A stretch of 64,000 nucleotides of DNA from Bacillus sp. EB600 (GCF_024494385.1 NZ_JAEVLT010000003.1:271995-335994), one strand, 5' to 3'. Shown: positions 36,353 to 47,965, numbered from the stretch's first letter. A program made the numbers and translations. Notes: generated by a model not told the origin, from the sequence alone.

Positions 36353-37540
36353 ATGAGCCGTTTGTTTATGTTTGAAAAACCTCTTGGAATGAGGGATACG
36401 CTTCCGGAGTTATATGAAAAAAAGCATCGGATTCGTTCGTTAATGGAAGATGTGATGAAACAGTGGGGATACTCATTTATTGAAACACCTACGCTAGAAT
36501 ATGATGAAACAGTTGGGGCAGCTTCGGCCATTCTTGACCAGCAGCTCTTTAAATTACTTGACCGTGAGGGCCATACACTTGTGCTAAGACCGGATATGAC
36601 GGCACCAATCGCCCGGGTCGCGGCATCAAAGCTTTTGAACGACGACCTGCCGCTTAGAATCGCTTATAGTGCCAATGTATTTCGCGCCCAGCAGCGTGAA
36701 GGAGGCCGTCCTGCAGAGTTTGAACAAATCGGAATTGAACTGATAAATGATGATACGGTGTCAAGTGATGGGGAAGCCATCTCTTTGCTGGTTTCAGCTT
36801 TAAAGGAAACTGGATTAGAGGATTTCCAACTATCAATCGGCCATGTCGCCTTTGTTCAGGAATTATTTTTGCAAATCCTTGGAAATGAAGACCGTGCCAA
36901 TATGTTAAGAAGATTTTTATATGAAAAAAATTACGTCGGCTACCGGGAACACGTAAATTCCCTGGCATTGTCTTCGATTGATAAGCAAAGACTTCTTGGT
37001 CTCTTAAGTTTGAGGGGCGGCGAAGAAGTGATCGGCAAGGCGCTCGATCTTGTTGAAAACGAACGCGGCAAAGCAGCGATTTTACAATTAAAAGAATTGG
37101 CGGAAGTTATTAATGATTATGGTGAGCAGGAAAAAGTGAAGTTTGATTTAACGCTTGTCAGCCATATGAGCTATTATACGGGAATTTTGTTTGAGGTATA
37201 TGCCGGACGGGTTGGTTTTCCGATTGGAAACGGTGGCCGCTACGGGTTGCTTGAAAAGTTTGGCAAAAAAGCAAGTGCCACCGGGTTTGCGGTTCGGCTT
37301 GACCGCCTGCTTGAAGCATTAGGCGGAGCAGAAGAAAAGCTGCCAGTTCATTGTATTTTCTTTAGTCAGGAGCGGCGCAGGGAAGCTTTTCAATTAGCGA
37401 AAAAAATGCATCAGGACGGAAAAAGAGCCGTGCTCCAGGATATTAATGGTGTGAAAAATCTCGATGCCTATACCCACCAATTTGAAGATACCACCTTTCT
37501 GTTAGGGAAAGCAGGAAAGGAGCTTGCACATCATGAATAA
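36353..37540 (+). CDS. hisZ: ATP phosphoribosyltransferase regulatory subunit HisZ
   Basis: Histidyl-tRNA synthetase paralogue required by short-form HisG. About 395 residues from ATG 36353 ([15 protein letters not shown]), preferred over the upstream lysine-rich start. Class II synthetase motifs are recognisable ([32 protein letters not shown]) but no anticodon-binding domain follows, as expected for HisZ. It overlaps hisG by eight bases. Confidence 0.95.
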   Translation: MSRLFMFEKPLGMRDTLPELYEKKHRIRSLMEDVMKQWGYSFIETPTLEYDETVGAASAILDQQLFKLLDREGHTLVLRPDMTAPIARVAASKLLNDDLPLRIAYSANVFRAQQREGGRPAEFEQIGIELINDDTVSSDGEAISLLVSALKETGLEDFQLSIGHVAFVQELFLQILGNEDRANMLRRFLYEKNYVGYREHVNSLALSSIDKQRLLGLLSLRGGEEVIGKALDLVENERGKAAILQLKELAEVINDYGEQEKVKFDLTLVSHMSYYTGILFEVYAGRVGFPIGNGGRYGLLEKFGKKASATGFAVRLDRLLEALGGAEEKLPVHCIFFSQERRREAFQLAKKMHQDGKRAVLQDINGVKNLDAYTHQFEDTTFLLGKAGKELAHHE

Positions 37541-38171
37541 AACGTTAACGATTGCCATGCCAAAGGGACGGATTTTTGAAGAAGCAGCAGAATTATTGCG
37601 GAAAGCCGGTTACAAGCTGCCGCCTGAATTTGATGAAAACCGGAAGTTAATCATCGATGTTGAGGAAGAGGGACTCAGGTTTATTCTTGCCAAGCCAATG
37701 GATGTTCCGACATATGTCGAGCACGGTGTTGCCGATTTAGGTATTGCTGGAAAGGACGTTATGCTTGAAGAGGAACGAGATGTTTACGAGCTCCTTGATC
37801 TGAATATCAGTGACTGCCATTTAGCAGTAGCCGGAATGCCTGATACAAAAATGAGCGATGTTGCACCGCGCGTGGCAACCAAGTACCCAAGGGTTGCGGC
37901 TGCTTATTTCCGGGAGCAAGGCGAACAGGTTGAAATCATTAAACTAAATGGTTCGATTGAACTGGCACCAATGATTGGCTTATCCGACCGAATTGTTGAT
38001 ATTGTTTCGACCGGCCGGACGCTGGTGGAAAATGGCTTAGTTGAATATGAAAGCATAGTTGATATAACGTCAAGACTGATTGTGAATCCTGTCAGCTATC
38101 GAATTCACGATCAACAAATTAGTGAGCTTGTTGCTCGGTTAAGTAAAGTTGTGACAAAGGAAGGTCTTTAA
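37533..38171 (+). CDS. hisG: ATP phosphoribosyltransferase, short form
   Basis: First step of histidine synthesis: ATP plus PRPP to phosphoribosyl-ATP. 212 residues, ATG ten bases after AAAGGAG. Lacks the C-terminal regulatory domain of long HisG, consistent with hisZ just upstream. PRPP-binding loop is [14 protein letters not shown]. Confidence 0.97.
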   Translation: MNKTLTIAMPKGRIFEEAAELLRKAGYKLPPEFDENRKLIIDVEEEGLRFILAKPMDVPTYVEHGVADLGIAGKDVMLEEERDVYELLDLNISDCHLAVAGMPDTKMSDVAPRVATKYPRVAAAYFREQGEQVEIIKLNGSIELAPMIGLSDRIVDIVSTGRTLVENGLVEYESIVDITSRLIVNPVSYRIHDQQISELVARLSKVVTKEGL

Positions 38172-38173
38172 AA

Positions 38174-39445
38174 ATGAAGATATTACAGGTAAATGAGCTT
38201 GTTTCGATTAAGCGCTCGATCGAATCTGGAACAGCAGATCAGCTTGAGGTTGTCCAAAAGATTATTGCTGATATCCGCGCAAATGGCGATACTGCCCTAA
38301 AAGCGTATACGGTGAAATTTGACCATGTCAGCTTGGAGTCCTTTACAGTAGAGGAAGCCGAAATCGAGGAAGCGTATGGCTTAGTCGACAGCGGGTTTAT
38401 CGAAATTGTGAAGGAAGCAGCCGAAAATATCCGATCCTTTCATGAAAAACAGCTGCGCCCTTCGTGGATGACAACCGAAGAGAACGGCACCATTCTCGGC
38501 CAAAAAATAACTCCGCTTGATTCCGTTGGGGTCTATGTACCTGGCGGGACCGCTGCTTATCCTTCGTCAGTGTTAATGAACGTGATTCCAGCAACGGTTG
38601 CCGGCGTAAAGCGCATCGTAATGGTATCACCGCCTGATAAGGAGACTGGGAAATTACCTCCTGCCGTACTTGTTGCCGCTAAAGAAGCAGGTGTAAAGGA
38701 AATTTATAAGGTCGGCGGCGCTCAGGCGATTGCAGCGCTCGCTTACGGAACGGAATCAATTGAGGCAGTTGATAAAATAACTGGTCCAGGGAATATCTTT
38801 GTGGCCCTTGCAAAAAAAGAAGTGTTTGGTGATGTGGATATCGACATGATCGCTGGCCCAAGTGAAATTGCTGTCCTTGCAGATGATACAGCCTATGCTG
38901 ATGAGGTTGCAGCGGATTTATTGTCACAAGCAGAACACGATCCCCGCGCCTGCAGCGTTCTAGTAACGCCATCAATGAAGCTTGCTGAAGCAGTTTCCGC
39001 TGAAGTGGAAAAACAGTTGGCCGTTTTGCCACGAAAAGAAATTGCCACCCGCTCGATTGAAGATTACGGTGCAATCTATGTGACTTCGAATTTAGATGAG
39101 GCAATTGACACAGTCAATAAGCTGGCACCAGAGCATCTTGAAGTCGTTACTGAAAATGCGATGGAGATTCTCGGCAAGATTCACCATGCAGGGGCCATCT
39201 TCCTTGGCCGTTATAGCTCTGAGCCTGTCGGTGATTATTTTGCCGGACCGAACCATGTTTTGCCGACGAATGGGACAGCTCGCTTTTCCAGTCCATTAAA
39301 TGTCGACGATTTTCAAAAGAAATCAAGCGTAATTGTATATAGTGAAAAAGCGTTGAAGGATAACGCTGCAAAAATTGCTGAGTTTGCCCGGATGGAAGGC
39401 CTTGAAGCACATGCTAGGGCTGTTGAGGCTAGGTTGAATAAATAA
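38174..39445 (+). CDS. hisD: Histidinol dehydrogenase
   Basis: Last two oxidations of the pathway, histidinol to histidine, Zn- and NAD-dependent. 423 residues, start two bases after hisG. Motifs: [40 protein letters not shown] (Zn and catalytic residues) and [13 protein letters not shown]. Followed by a 204-base gap containing a repeat array before hisB. Confidence 0.98.
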   Translation: MKILQVNELVSIKRSIESGTADQLEVVQKIIADIRANGDTALKAYTVKFDHVSLESFTVEEAEIEEAYGLVDSGFIEIVKEAAENIRSFHEKQLRPSWMTTEENGTILGQKITPLDSVGVYVPGGTAAYPSSVLMNVIPATVAGVKRIVMVSPPDKETGKLPPAVLVAAKEAGVKEIYKVGGAQAIAALAYGTESIEAVDKITGPGNIFVALAKKEVFGDVDIDMIAGPSEIAVLADDTAYADEVAADLLSQAEHDPRACSVLVTPSMKLAEAVSAEVEKQLAVLPRKEIATRSIEDYGAIYVTSNLDEAIDTVNKLAPEHLEVVTENAMEILGKIHHAGAIFLGRYSSEPVGDYFAGPNHVLPTNGTARFSSPLNVDDFQKKSSVIVYSEKALKDNAAKIAEFARMEGLEAHARAVEARLNK

Positions 39446-39494
39446 AATTACCAATTTAAAGTAAGAAAATAATATGGAATAAGAGCTAAATTCA

Positions 39495-39598
39495 ATAATT
39501 GCGCCAATTCACCAAGTTATTGCGCCGACTTTTGAATAATTGCGCCAATATTGATGGTAATTGCGCCAAAATCAGAATAATTGCGCCAACGTGAAATT
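39495..39598. repeat. Array with AATTGCGCCAA core inside the his operon
   Basis: Five units of about 20-21 bp with the core AATTGCGCCAA and variable tails. The complement, TTGGCGCAATT, is close to the TTGGCGAAATAA core of the arrays at 18032 and 23737, so these are one family. It lies between hisD and hisB and contains no terminator-like hairpin. Confidence 0.9.
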
Positions 39599-39649
39599 AA
39601 CCAGCAACAAGAGGAAAATTTTCAATAAATAACCACAAGGGGGTACCTC

Positions 39650-40237
39650 ATGGAAAGAACAGCAAGCATTGAACGCAATACAAATGAAACACAAATCAAA
39701 CTAGCATTGGACATTGATGGGGACGGACAAGCCAATCTTAACACGGGTGTACCATTTCTAACTCATATGCTTGATTTATTCACCAAGCATGGCCTTTTTA
39801 ACCTTACTGTCGAGGCAAACGGTGATACGGAGGTTGATGACCATCATACAACTGAAGATATCGCTATTTGTTTAGGTCATGTGCTCCGCGAAGCCTTAGG
39901 TGATAAAAAGGGCATTAAACGTTATGGAAACTCATTTGTGCCAATGGATGAGACTCTTGCACAAGTGGTAGTCGACCTCAGCAACCGCCCGCATTTCGAA
40001 ATGCGCGCAGACTTCCCTGCCCAAAGAGTTGGTACCTTTGATACCGAGCTTGTGCATGAGTTTTTATGGAAGCTTGCGCTTGAAGCACGGATGAATCTTC
40101 ATGTAATTGTTCACTACGGTCAGAACACCCACCATATGATTGAGGCTGTTTTTAAAGCACTTGGCCGGGCCTTGGATGAAGCGACAACGATCGATCCCCG
40201 TATTAAGGGAGTTCCTTCCACGAAAGGAATGTTATAA
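39650..40237 (+). CDS. hisB: Imidazoleglycerol-phosphate dehydratase
   Basis: Dehydrates imidazole glycerol phosphate. 195 residues, ATG after AAGGGGG. Monofunctional form: no histidinol-phosphatase domain. Metal-binding motifs are [13 protein letters not shown] and, near the C-terminus, [10 protein letters not shown]. The downstream hisH starts two bases after the stop. Confidence 0.97.
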   Translation: MERTASIERNTNETQIKLALDIDGDGQANLNTGVPFLTHMLDLFTKHGLFNLTVEANGDTEVDDHHTTEDIAICLGHVLREALGDKKGIKRYGNSFVPMDETLAQVVVDLSNRPHFEMRADFPAQRVGTFDTELVHEFLWKLALEARMNLHVIVHYGQNTHHMIEAVFKALGRALDEATTIDPRIKGVPSTKGML

Positions 40238-40238
40238 A

Positions 40239-40877
40239 ATGATTGGCATTGTTGATTATGGAATGGGTAATTTGTTCAGTGTCAGTAAAGCGCTCGAACG
40301 TCTTGGCGCCGAATATTTTCTTTCAAGTGAAAAAAAAGATCTGCTTGCCGCTGATGCATTGATTCTTCCAGGGGTAGGTTCGTTTCGTGATGCGATGCTG
40401 CGCTTAAATGAAGAAGGGCTCAGTGAAATGGTCAAGGAATTTGCCAAAACAGGAAAACCGCTGCTTGGCATCTGCCTAGGCATGCAGCTTTTGTTTGAAG
40501 ACAGTGATGAGAACGGCTTTACAGAAGGACTCAAGCTTTTGCCTGGTTCAGTCCGCCGTTTCCCTGGAAAAACAAACGATGGTGAGACCTATAAGGTTCC
40601 GCATATGGGCTGGAACAAGCTCCAATTTGTCAAGCCGTCACCGCTTTTAGAGGGTCTCGATGAGGACTACGTTTATTTCGTGCATTCCTACTTTGTTAAC
40701 GCCAAAGATTCCGATGTCCTAGTGGCAAAAGCGAGCTATCACGAAGAGGTTTCGGCAGTAGTCGGGCGCGGCAACATTTACGGGATGCAGTTCCATCCGG
40801 AAAAAAGCAGTAAGCTTGGAATGGCCCTGTTAACGAATTTTTTAAAGCTTGCTGAAGAAAGGAAGGCGTGTCAATGA
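40239..40877 (+). CDS. hisH: Imidazole glycerol phosphate synthase, glutaminase subunit
   Basis: Class I glutamine amidotransferase that supplies ammonia to HisF. 212 residues, starting [15 protein letters not shown]. The catalytic Cys is in [11 protein letters not shown], with His and Glu in MQFHPEKS. Overlaps hisA by four bases (ATGA). Confidence 0.97.
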   Translation: MIGIVDYGMGNLFSVSKALERLGAEYFLSSEKKDLLAADALILPGVGSFRDAMLRLNEEGLSEMVKEFAKTGKPLLGICLGMQLLFEDSDENGFTEGLKLLPGSVRRFPGKTNDGETYKVPHMGWNKLQFVKPSPLLEGLDEDYVYFVHSYFVNAKDSDVLVAKASYHEEVSAVVGRGNIYGMQFHPEKSSKLGMALLTNFLKLAEERKACQ

Positions 40878-41602
40878 GTTTCACGATTTATCCGGCAATT
40901 GATATGAGAGGCGGCAATTGCGTCCGCTTGCTGCAAGGCGATTATAACAAAGAAACAGTATACGGCGATTCGCCGTTTGACATGGCCCGTCAGTTTGCTT
41001 CAGTGGGCGCCCAATGGATCCATATGGTTGACTTAGACGGTGCCAAGGACGGTAAACGCGTCAATGACCGCTTCGTTATTCAAGCTGCAAAAGAGCTAAA
41101 CGTTAATGTACAGATTGGCGGCGGGATTCGGACCGAGGCTGATATTCTTCATTATTTGGAAAATGGCGTTGACCGCGTGATTATTGGCAGCATTGCCGTT
41201 TCCAATCCGGAATTTGCAATTGAAATGATTAACAAATACGGGGCAAAAATCGCAGTCGGCATTGATGCAAAAAATGGATTTGTGGCAACACACGGCTGGC
41301 TGGATACCTCTAAGGTCCGTGCTGTAGAACTTGGCAAACGCTTTGCGGATGCTGGTGCCGAGACATTTATTTTTACCGATATTGCCACAGATGGTACGCT
41401 TTCCGGCCCGAATATTGCCGCTGTTTGCGAAATGGCGGAAGCAACAGGGAAAAATGTGATTGCATCTGGAGGGGTCAGCTCTCTTGCTGATTTAAAAGCG
41501 ATTGCGGCAAAAGGAATCAGCGGTGCTATCGTCGGCAAAGCACTCTATGAAAATCGCTTTACGCTAGAGGAAGCGCTCAAAGAGGTGAATTTATCATGCT
41601 GA
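40874..41602 (+). CDS. hisA: Phosphoribosylformimino-5-aminoimidazole carboxamide ribotide isomerase
   Basis: TIM-barrel isomerase of 242 residues. Start ATG 40874 after AAAGGAAGG; the GTG two codons earlier sits too close to the ribosome site. Starts [16 protein letters not shown] with the catalytic Asp; phosphate-binding motifs VQIGGGIR and ASGGVSS. Overlaps hisF by seven bases. Confidence 0.97.
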   Translation: MSFTIYPAIDMRGGNCVRLLQGDYNKETVYGDSPFDMARQFASVGAQWIHMVDLDGAKDGKRVNDRFVIQAAKELNVNVQIGGGIRTEADILHYLENGVDRVIIGSIAVSNPEFAIEMINKYGAKIAVGIDAKNGFVATHGWLDTSKVRAVELGKRFADAGAETFIFTDIATDGTLSGPNIAAVCEMAEATGKNVIASGGVSSLADLKAIAAKGISGAIVGKALYENRFTLEEALKEVNLSC

Positions 41603-42354
41603 CCAAACGGATTATTCCCTGCCTTGATGTCAAAGAGGGACGGGTTGTCAAAGGAGTTCAGTTCGTTCAGCTCCGCGATGCCGGCGACCCGGTTGAACTA
41701 GCCAAGTTTTATGATGAAGAAGGCGCAGATGAGCTAGTGTTTCTTGATATTTCTGCCTCAGTTGAAGGACGGAAGACGATGGTGGAAGTTGTCAAGGCAG
41801 TAGCCTCCCAATTAGCAATTCCGTTTACGGTTGGCGGCGGCATCAATGCCCTTGAGGACATGAAAAAAATCCTCCGCGCCGGTGCTGATAAGGTTTCCTT
41901 AAATACGGCAGCTGTTCAGAATCCGGGCTTAATTACAGAGGGGGCCAGCTTTTTTGGCTCGCAGTGCATTGTCGTCGCGATTGATGCCAAGTATGATGAA
42001 GAGTGGGGAACATGGCGAGTGTTCACGCATGGCGGGCGAACACCGACCGAGCGAAAAGTGGTCGAATGGGCACAAGAAGCGGCAACGCTTGGCGCTGGGG
42101 AAATCTTGCTGACAAGCATGGACAGTGATGGTGAGAAAAACGGCTTTGACCTGTCATTAACGAAGGCTGTCAGCGAGGCAGTTACGATTCCGGTGATCGC
42201 TTCTGGCGGCGCGGGGAATGCCGAGCATTTTGTCGATGCCTTTGAAAAAGGCAAGGCAGATGCTGCTCTGGCTGCGTCAATTTTTCATTATAAAGAAACG
42301 TCTGTGCATGAGGTCAAAAGCTTCCTGAAGGAAAAGGGAGTGATTGTACGATGA
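41596..42354 (+). CDS. hisF: Imidazole glycerol phosphate synthase, cyclase subunit
   Basis: TIM-barrel cyclase of 252 residues, a paralogue of HisA. Catalytic Asp in [14 protein letters not shown] and a second in [10 protein letters not shown]; phosphate loops VGGGI and ASGGAG. Works with HisH. Overlaps hisI by four bases. Confidence 0.98.
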   Translation: MLTKRIIPCLDVKEGRVVKGVQFVQLRDAGDPVELAKFYDEEGADELVFLDISASVEGRKTMVEVVKAVASQLAIPFTVGGGINALEDMKKILRAGADKVSLNTAAVQNPGLITEGASFFGSQCIVVAIDAKYDEEWGTWRVFTHGGRTPTERKVVEWAQEAATLGAGEILLTSMDSDGEKNGFDLSLTKAVSEAVTIPVIASGGAGNAEHFVDAFEKGKADAALAASIFHYKETSVHEVKSFLKEKGVIVR

Positions 42355-42683
42355 ATGCACTTGAGGTAAAATTTGATGAGAAGGGACTTGTCCCCGCGAT
42401 TGTCCAGGACGCCGAAACGAAAGAAGTGTTGACGCTTGCCTATATGAACCGTGAGTCGCTGGCAAAAACACTTGAAACGCGCGAAACTTGGTTTTGGAGC
42501 CGCTCCCGCCAGGAACTGTGGCATAAAGGAGCAACGAGCGGCAATACGCAGACGGTTGTCGAGATGAAGCTTGACTGTGACCGCGATGCAGTGCTGGTGC
42601 TCGTCAATCCGAAGGGTCCTGCCTGTCATACAGGCACAATTAGTTGTTTTACGGAAGGGGTTAGTGAAAATGGAAGAATATGA
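42351..42683 (+). CDS. hisI: Phosphoribosyl-AMP cyclohydrolase
   Basis: Third step of the pathway. 110 residues; Zn/Mg-binding motif [16 protein letters not shown] and [12 protein letters not shown], ending with CHTG...SCF. In B. subtilis this domain is fused to HisE; here it ends at TGA 42681-42683 and HisE begins in the +1 frame 14 bases earlier, so the functions are encoded separately. Confidence 0.95.
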   Translation: MNALEVKFDEKGLVPAIVQDAETKEVLTLAYMNRESLAKTLETRETWFWSRSRQELWHKGATSGNTQTVVEMKLDCDRDAVLVLVNPKGPACHTGTISCFTEGVSENGRI

Positions 42684-42969
42684 AATCTTGAAAAAGCTTG
42701 AACAAGTCATCATTGAGCGTGAAAAAGAACGTCCCGAGGGTGCCTATACCACTTATTTGTTTAAAGAGGGCGTCGATAAGATTTTGAAAAAGGTTGGCGA
42801 AGAGTCAGCAGAAGTCATTATTGCTGCTAAAAATCGCAGTCATGAAGAATTAAAATGGGAAGCAGCAGATTTGCTCTATCACTTGATGGTTCTCTTAGTG
42901 GAGCAGGAGCTGCCATTTACAGAGGTATTGAAAACCCTTAAGGAAAGACATGAAGGCAGAGATAAGTAA
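42670..42969 (+). CDS. hisE: Phosphoribosyl-ATP pyrophosphohydrolase
   Basis: Second step of the pathway. 99 residues, all-alpha MazG-like fold with [11 protein letters not shown] and the [14 protein letters not shown] helix. ATG 42670 after GAAGGGG, within the end of hisI. Last gene of the operon; terminator follows. Confidence 0.95.
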   Translation: MEEYEILKKLEQVIIEREKERPEGAYTTYLFKEGVDKILKKVGEESAEVIIAAKNRSHEELKWEAADLLYHLMVLLVEQELPFTEVLKTLKERHEGRDK

Positions 42970-42975
42970 GATGTG

Positions 42976-43007
42976 AAAAGCCGGCGACGAGATTGCTGGC
43001 TTTTTTT
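42976..43007 (+). terminator. Terminator of the his operon
   Basis: AAAAGCCGGC / TTGCTGGCTTTT stem with a short loop and T-run. Confidence 0.85.
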
Positions 43008-43240
43008 CATTTATTTTGTAAACAAAGAATACCCAGACTCGAAGAGTTAGATCATTTAGATGTTTTATGTAAAAATAAACCGAATTTTTTTAAAAAGATA
43101 GGCGAATAGTTAAAAAACTTGTAAAAAAAGGACGATTTATCGCAATTTAATGGTTCCAATTTCTTCTAAATCCCTTCTCCCAAAGCTAGTACTTATGATA
43201 TACTACTGTAGTTATGTTTAAATGGAAAGATGGAGGACTT

Positions 43241-44725
43241 ATGGGTAAAAATGCGAAGGCAACAATTCAAAGTGGAAAGGTTCTTTCCTTCCTGCCTACA
43301 GGAGAATATTATTTCAAAAAGGGCATAAAGGCTTACCATCGCCGTGATTATACAAAAGCAAAAAAATATCTGCAACGGGCATTTCAGCTTGAGCCGGGTG
43401 AACCAATGATTGCTTGCCAATTAGCGATTATTTTAACAGAAATTGGTGACTATGAGGAATCGAACCAGCTTTTACACATCATCCTTGAAGAATTAGATGA
43501 GGAGATGGCTGAATGTCATTATTTACTAGCTAACAACTACGCCCATCTGGGATTTTTTAAGGATGCTTATCAACATGCTAATCTGTATATCGATCTTGAT
43601 CCTGACGGTGATTTTGCAGACGATACTGAAGATTTGCTCGAACTGCTGACGATGGAGTCAGATGATCTAGAGGAAGAGCTTTATGAACAAGACGACCTCA
43701 TCGTGAAACAGGAGCAGGCCCGTGGTTTTTTGGAGTCTGGGTATTTCCAAAAGGCAATTGAGCTTCTTGAGCATGTGATCGAAGAGTATCCTGAGTATTG
43801 GTCTGCTTATAATAACCTGGCTCTCGCTCACTTTTATTTAGGAGAAGTGGAGAAAGCCGAGGAGATCTTAAAGGATGTCTTAGTCCGCAATCCAGGGAAT
43901 CTCCATGCACTTTGCAATCAGCTTGTATTTGCGCATTATCAGCGTGAATCGGATAAGGTTAAGAAGATACTGAGCGGTCTTCAAAAAATTCAACCGATGC
44001 TAACGGAGCACCAATTTAAATTGGGAGCAACATTTGCGTTGGTTGGTAAGTATGAACTAGCCTACGGCTGGCTTAAAAAGCTATATAAACATGGCTTTGA
44101 TGGAGATGGACCATTTTATTATTGGCTCTCCTATGCAGCTTACTACACAGGGCATGAAAGCTTTGCCCGAAACATTTGGAAAAAAGTGCTTGAACTGAAT
44201 CGCGAAAAAGAAGGGTATGAACCGTGGAACGATGAAAAGAGTCCGGTACATGGCTATGAAAAGCGATCAAGTTCAGCTATTTTGAAGCTCGAAAGTGAAT
44301 ATCCAGAGGAACGCTTATTTGCGCTGTTTCTTATATCCCTTTCACCTAAGAAAGGTGCATTGCTGGAGTCTGTAAAAGCTGAAAAGCTAACTGCACCAGA
44401 ACAACGTTACTTTGACTATTTACAAGATGGGAAACATTCTTCTGCTGCTGATGCACATGAGATTGCTAACCACTTATATCGATACTATAAACCAATTGGC
44501 ACCACTGAGGCCGGCTTGTATTTGTTATGGTTTTCTATTTTTAACGAGTTGGCCGGGCAAGGGGTCATTCTGAAAAATCAAAAAGCCTGGGCTGCAGCAA
44601 CGGATTATATCTGGAACAAGCTGCGCAGTGAAAAGGTTTCCCAGCAGGAAGTTGCCGACCGTTATGGATTATCTTCAGCCACTGTCGGTAAGTATGTTAA
44701 ATTAGTTAATCAATATATAGAATAA
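43241..44725 (+). CDS. yvcD: TPR protein YvcD with C-terminal helix-turn-helix
   Basis: 494 residues from the ATG after GGAGGACTT. TPR units occupy about 25-300 (GIKAYHRRDYTKAKKYLQRA, ARGFLESGYFQKAIELLEHV, NLALAHFYLGEVEKAEEILK). The last 40 residues form a helix-turn-helix (SQQEVADRYGLSSATVGKYVKLV). The position before trxB matches B. subtilis YvcD. Function is not established; the combination suggests a scaffold or regulator rather than an enzyme. Confidence 0.88.
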   Translation: MGKNAKATIQSGKVLSFLPTGEYYFKKGIKAYHRRDYTKAKKYLQRAFQLEPGEPMIACQLAIILTEIGDYEESNQLLHIILEELDEEMAECHYLLANNYAHLGFFKDAYQHANLYIDLDPDGDFADDTEDLLELLTMESDDLEEELYEQDDLIVKQEQARGFLESGYFQKAIELLEHVIEEYPEYWSAYNNLALAHFYLGEVEKAEEILKDVLVRNPGNLHALCNQLVFAHYQRESDKVKKILSGLQKIQPMLTEHQFKLGATFALVGKYELAYGWLKKLYKHGFDGDGPFYYWLSYAAYYTGHESFARNIWKKVLELNREKEGYEPWNDEKSPVHGYEKRSSSAILKLESEYPEERLFALFLISLSPKKGALLESVKAEKLTAPEQRYFDYLQDGKHSSAADAHEIANHLYRYYKPIGTTEAGLYLLWFSIFNELAGQGVILKNQKAWAAATDYIWNKLRSEKVSQQEVADRYGLSSATVGKYVKLVNQYIE

Positions 44726-44763
44726 CCAATAGTAAAAGAAGAAAGTATAAAACTTTGAACAAA

Positions 44764-44885
44764 GAAAACTGTCTAGCTTCGACGCACAGGAAGTGCTAGT
44801 GCCGACGTTGCCGCCAGGACGGCGGCGCTTGTAGTCGGCCCGCACCCAGCGACTCGTGTACGTCGTAAAGTCGACTTTTCTTTGA
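44764..44885 (-). repeat. Dispersed intergenic repeat, copy before trxB
   Basis: Begins ACTGTCTAGCTTCGACGCAC, contains the module GCCGACGTTGCCGCCAGGAC shared with 54886-55216 and 59242-59362, and ends near GTACGTCGTAAAGTCGAC. Fills most of the gap between yvcD and trxB. Confidence 0.8.
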
Positions 44886-44977
44886 GCAAATGGGTGGACG
44901 AAGGGCTCATTGTTTTATAGGATATGGGTATTAAGAAAATAATATAGAATAAGTAAAGGTGGCAACATTTTCTTTAG

Positions 44978-45943
<966 letters not shown>

Positions 45944-45968
45944 GCAGTAAAGCACATGTGAATTATCT

Positions 45969-46222
45969 ATTGTCTAGCTCTAGCGCCCAGCGCCTACTGG
46001 ACTTCACGCAACTCCCTACGATAAGTCAAACATCGAATGCGCTTACGCTCTTCGTGTTTCCTTTGCCGCGTATTAACGGGCAGTAGATTCTCAACTGCCC
46101 GTAAAAACCCGGTTGGCTCAACTAACAATCAGTGAGAAAAGCACTCACTGATTGAAGTTTCGCCTTATCTCAGTCGTTGTGCTCCAGTCCTGTCGTGCGC
46201 TAAACGGGCGCTTCCGCTTTTC
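45969..46222 (-). repeat. Dispersed intergenic repeat with a nested insertion
   Basis: Starts TGTCTAGCTCTAGCGCCCAG and ends TGTCGTGCGCTAAACGGGCG. The family's continuous block CTCAGTCGG...AAGGAAACACGAAG is here split at 46064-46166 by about 100 bases that form two hairpins (see the separate entry). The longest and clearest composite copy between trxB and yvcI. Confidence 0.85.
46065..46166. repeat. Double-hairpin element inserted inside a dispersed repeat
   Basis: Contains ACGGGCAGT / ACTGCCCGT (nine-base stem, 46075-46101) and CAATCAGTGA / TCACTGATTG (ten-base stem, 46126-46154), separated by an AAAAACCCGGTTGGCTC linker. Comparison with the uninterrupted copy at 33809-33955 defines the boundaries within a few bases. 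No target-site duplication beyond two or three bases can be claimed. It could be a small non-autonomous mobile element or a structured RNA. Confidence 0.65.
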
Positions 46223-46319
46223 TAATAACGTTACCTTCATTTAATTTTACTGTAACAGTAGTGAAATAATGGAAGGGTATTATTAAAGTAGTAATTGACC
46301 CCCTTTAATATAATCTTTC

Positions 46320-46352
46320 AAGCATAGGTTATCGGCCTATGCTCTTTTTTTT
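46320..46352 (+). terminator. Terminator, probably displaced from trxB
   Basis: AGCATAGG / CCTATGCT stem with a seven-base loop and eight T residues. It lies 377 bases after the trxB stop, with the repeat between them. Confidence 0.8.
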
Positions 46353-46367
46353 GCCCAAGGACAAGGG

Positions 46368-46396
46368 AGCTAGACGGTTGCTTCCGCTTTTCTAAT
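46368..46396 (-). repeat. End fragment of the dispersed repeat
   Basis: GCTAGACGG joined to TTGCTTCCGCTTTTCTAAT: the two end blocks of the family with the middle missing, as if by internal deletion. Confidence 0.55.
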
Positions 46397-46590
46397 ATTT
46401 TACACAATATCAACTTTGTATTCATTGTGACGGTTTATGAAAAATAGTATAATGAATAGAATCAATAATGCTGTTCCAAAAAAGATATTATTGTAAAACT
46501 GCTCCATATGGAAGCGTTGCTGGAACAAGCCATGCTTGTGCCCGGGCTTCTGTTTTTCAATATAGAGCTTTTGATATTGAGGTGAAAATA

Positions 46591-47049
46591 ATGCAGCGAG
46601 TCACCAATTGTGTATTGATAAGAGATGATCAAGCTCTGCTGCTCCAAAAGCCGCGGCGGGGTTGGTGGGTTGCTCCAGGCGGAAAAATGGAGCCTGGTGA
46701 ATCGGTTAGAGATTCCTGTGTTCGTGAGTTTCGCGAAGAAACGGGAATATATTTAAAAAACCCCCAATTAAAAGGGATTTTTACTTTTATAATGAAAGAA
46801 AACGATCAAGTCATCAATGAATGGATGATGTTTACTTTTCTTGCTAACGATTCAGATGGAATTAGCTATAAGCAGAGTGTCGAAGGAAAGCTAGAATGGC
46901 AGCCGGTTGAGAAAATAAATGAGCTGCCGATGGCTGAAGGTGATCACCATATTCTTGATTATATGATTCATGGAAATGGAATTATCTATGGTACATTCAC
47001 GTATACAAAAGACTTTGCTTTAATTGGTTATAGGTTAGATCCTAGTTAG
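46591..47049 (+). CDS. yvcI: NUDIX hydrolase YvcI
   Basis: 152 residues from ATG 46591 after GAGGTGAAA; the longer frame upstream lacks a ribosome site. NUDIX box: GGKMEPGESVRDSCVREFREETG (in parts GGKMEPGES and REFREETG). Family members hydrolyse nucleotide or sugar-nucleotide diphosphates; the substrate here is not known. First gene of the yvcI-rapZ-yvcK-whiA-crh operon, 22 bases before rapZ. Confidence 0.93.
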   Translation: MQRVTNCVLIRDDQALLLQKPRRGWWVAPGGKMEPGESVRDSCVREFREETGIYLKNPQLKGIFTFIMKENDQVINEWMMFTFLANDSDGISYKQSVEGKLEWQPVEKINELPMAEGDHHILDYMIHGNGIIYGTFTYTKDFALIGYRLDPS

Positions 47050-47071
47050 GTCATAGGAGGGAGGAATTGCG

Positions 47072-47965
47072 ATGAGTACCGGTGCGACAAATGATACTCA
47101 AATGGTCATAATTACAGGAATGTCTGGAGCGGGAAAAACGGTTGCCATCCAAAGCTTTGAAGATTTAGGTTTCTTCTGCGTTGACAACCTTCCGCCTACA
47201 CTGCTGCCAAAATTTCTAGAACTTATGAAGGAATCTGGGAATAGGATGAATAAAGTAGCATTGGTTATGGATTTGCGGGGCAGAGAGTTTTTTGACGATC
47301 TTTTCAAAGCACTAGATGACCTAGCTGAAACCTCCTGGGTGACTCCACAGATCTTATTCCTTGATGCTGATGATTCATCTCTCGTCAGACGGTACAAAGA
47401 GACAAGGCGGTCACATCCGCTAGCCCCATCAGGGCTGCCGCTTGAAGGGATTCAGATGGAAAGGGAGCTGCTTGAAGAGCTAAAAGGAAGAGCACAGATC
47501 ATTTATAATACCTCCCAAATGAAGCCAAAGGATCTTCGGGAAAAGATTATTAATGAATTTAATCAAAATAGCAAACCGATTTTTACTGTCAATGTCATGT
47601 CGTTTGGCTTTAAGTATGGAATACCGATTGATGCTGACCTCGTTTTTGATGTGCGTTTCCTGCCAAATCCTCACTATATCGAACATATGAGACCAAAGAC
47701 CGGTCTTGATGATGAGGTTTACGGCTATGTGCTAAAATGGAGTGAAACGCAAAAATTTCTAGAAAAGGTAACAGAATTACTGAGCTTTATGCTCCCGCAT
47801 TACAAGCGGGAAGGAAAAGCGCAGCTTGTTATCGCTATTGGTTGTACGGGTGGACAGCATCGTTCCGTGGCACTTGCTGAATATATTGGTCATTTTTTTG
47901 AAAAAGATTATAAGACCATTATTTCGCATCGTGATATCGAGAGGAGAAAGGAAAGGACAACATGA
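47072..47965 (+). CDS. rapZ: RNase adapter / nucleotide-binding protein RapZ (YvcJ)
   Basis: 297 residues, ATG after GGGAGGAA. P-loop GMSGAGKT near 15-22, and the conserved C-terminal region [15 protein letters not shown]. In Bacillus YvcJ binds and hydrolyses GTP/ATP and affects competence; the RNase-adapter role is known from E. coli RapZ. Overlaps yvcK by four bases. Confidence 0.96.
   Translation: MSTGATNDTQMVIITGMSGAGKTVAIQSFEDLGFFCVDNLPPTLLPKFLELMKESGNRMNKVALVMDLRGREFFDDLFKALDDLAETSWVTPQILFLDADDSSLVRRYKETRRSHPLAPSGLPLEGIQMERELLEELKGRAQIIYNTSQMKPKDLREKIINEFNQNSKPIFTVNVMSFGFKYGIPIDADLVFDVRFLPNPHYIEHMRPKTGLDDEVYGYVLKWSETQKFLEKVTELLSFMLPHYKREGKAQLVIAIGCTGGQHRSVALAEYIGHFFEKDYKTIISHRDIERRKERTT

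Noticed and set aside
10052..39598. CRISPR arrays
   Set aside because: Units are only 20-21 bp in total with no separate unique spacers of 30 bp or more, and no cas genes are in the window.
42571..42683. Frameshifted hisIE gene
   Set aside because: Both domains have complete ends and hisE has its own ATG and ribosome site, so separate genes are the simpler reading; kept only as a low-interest finding.
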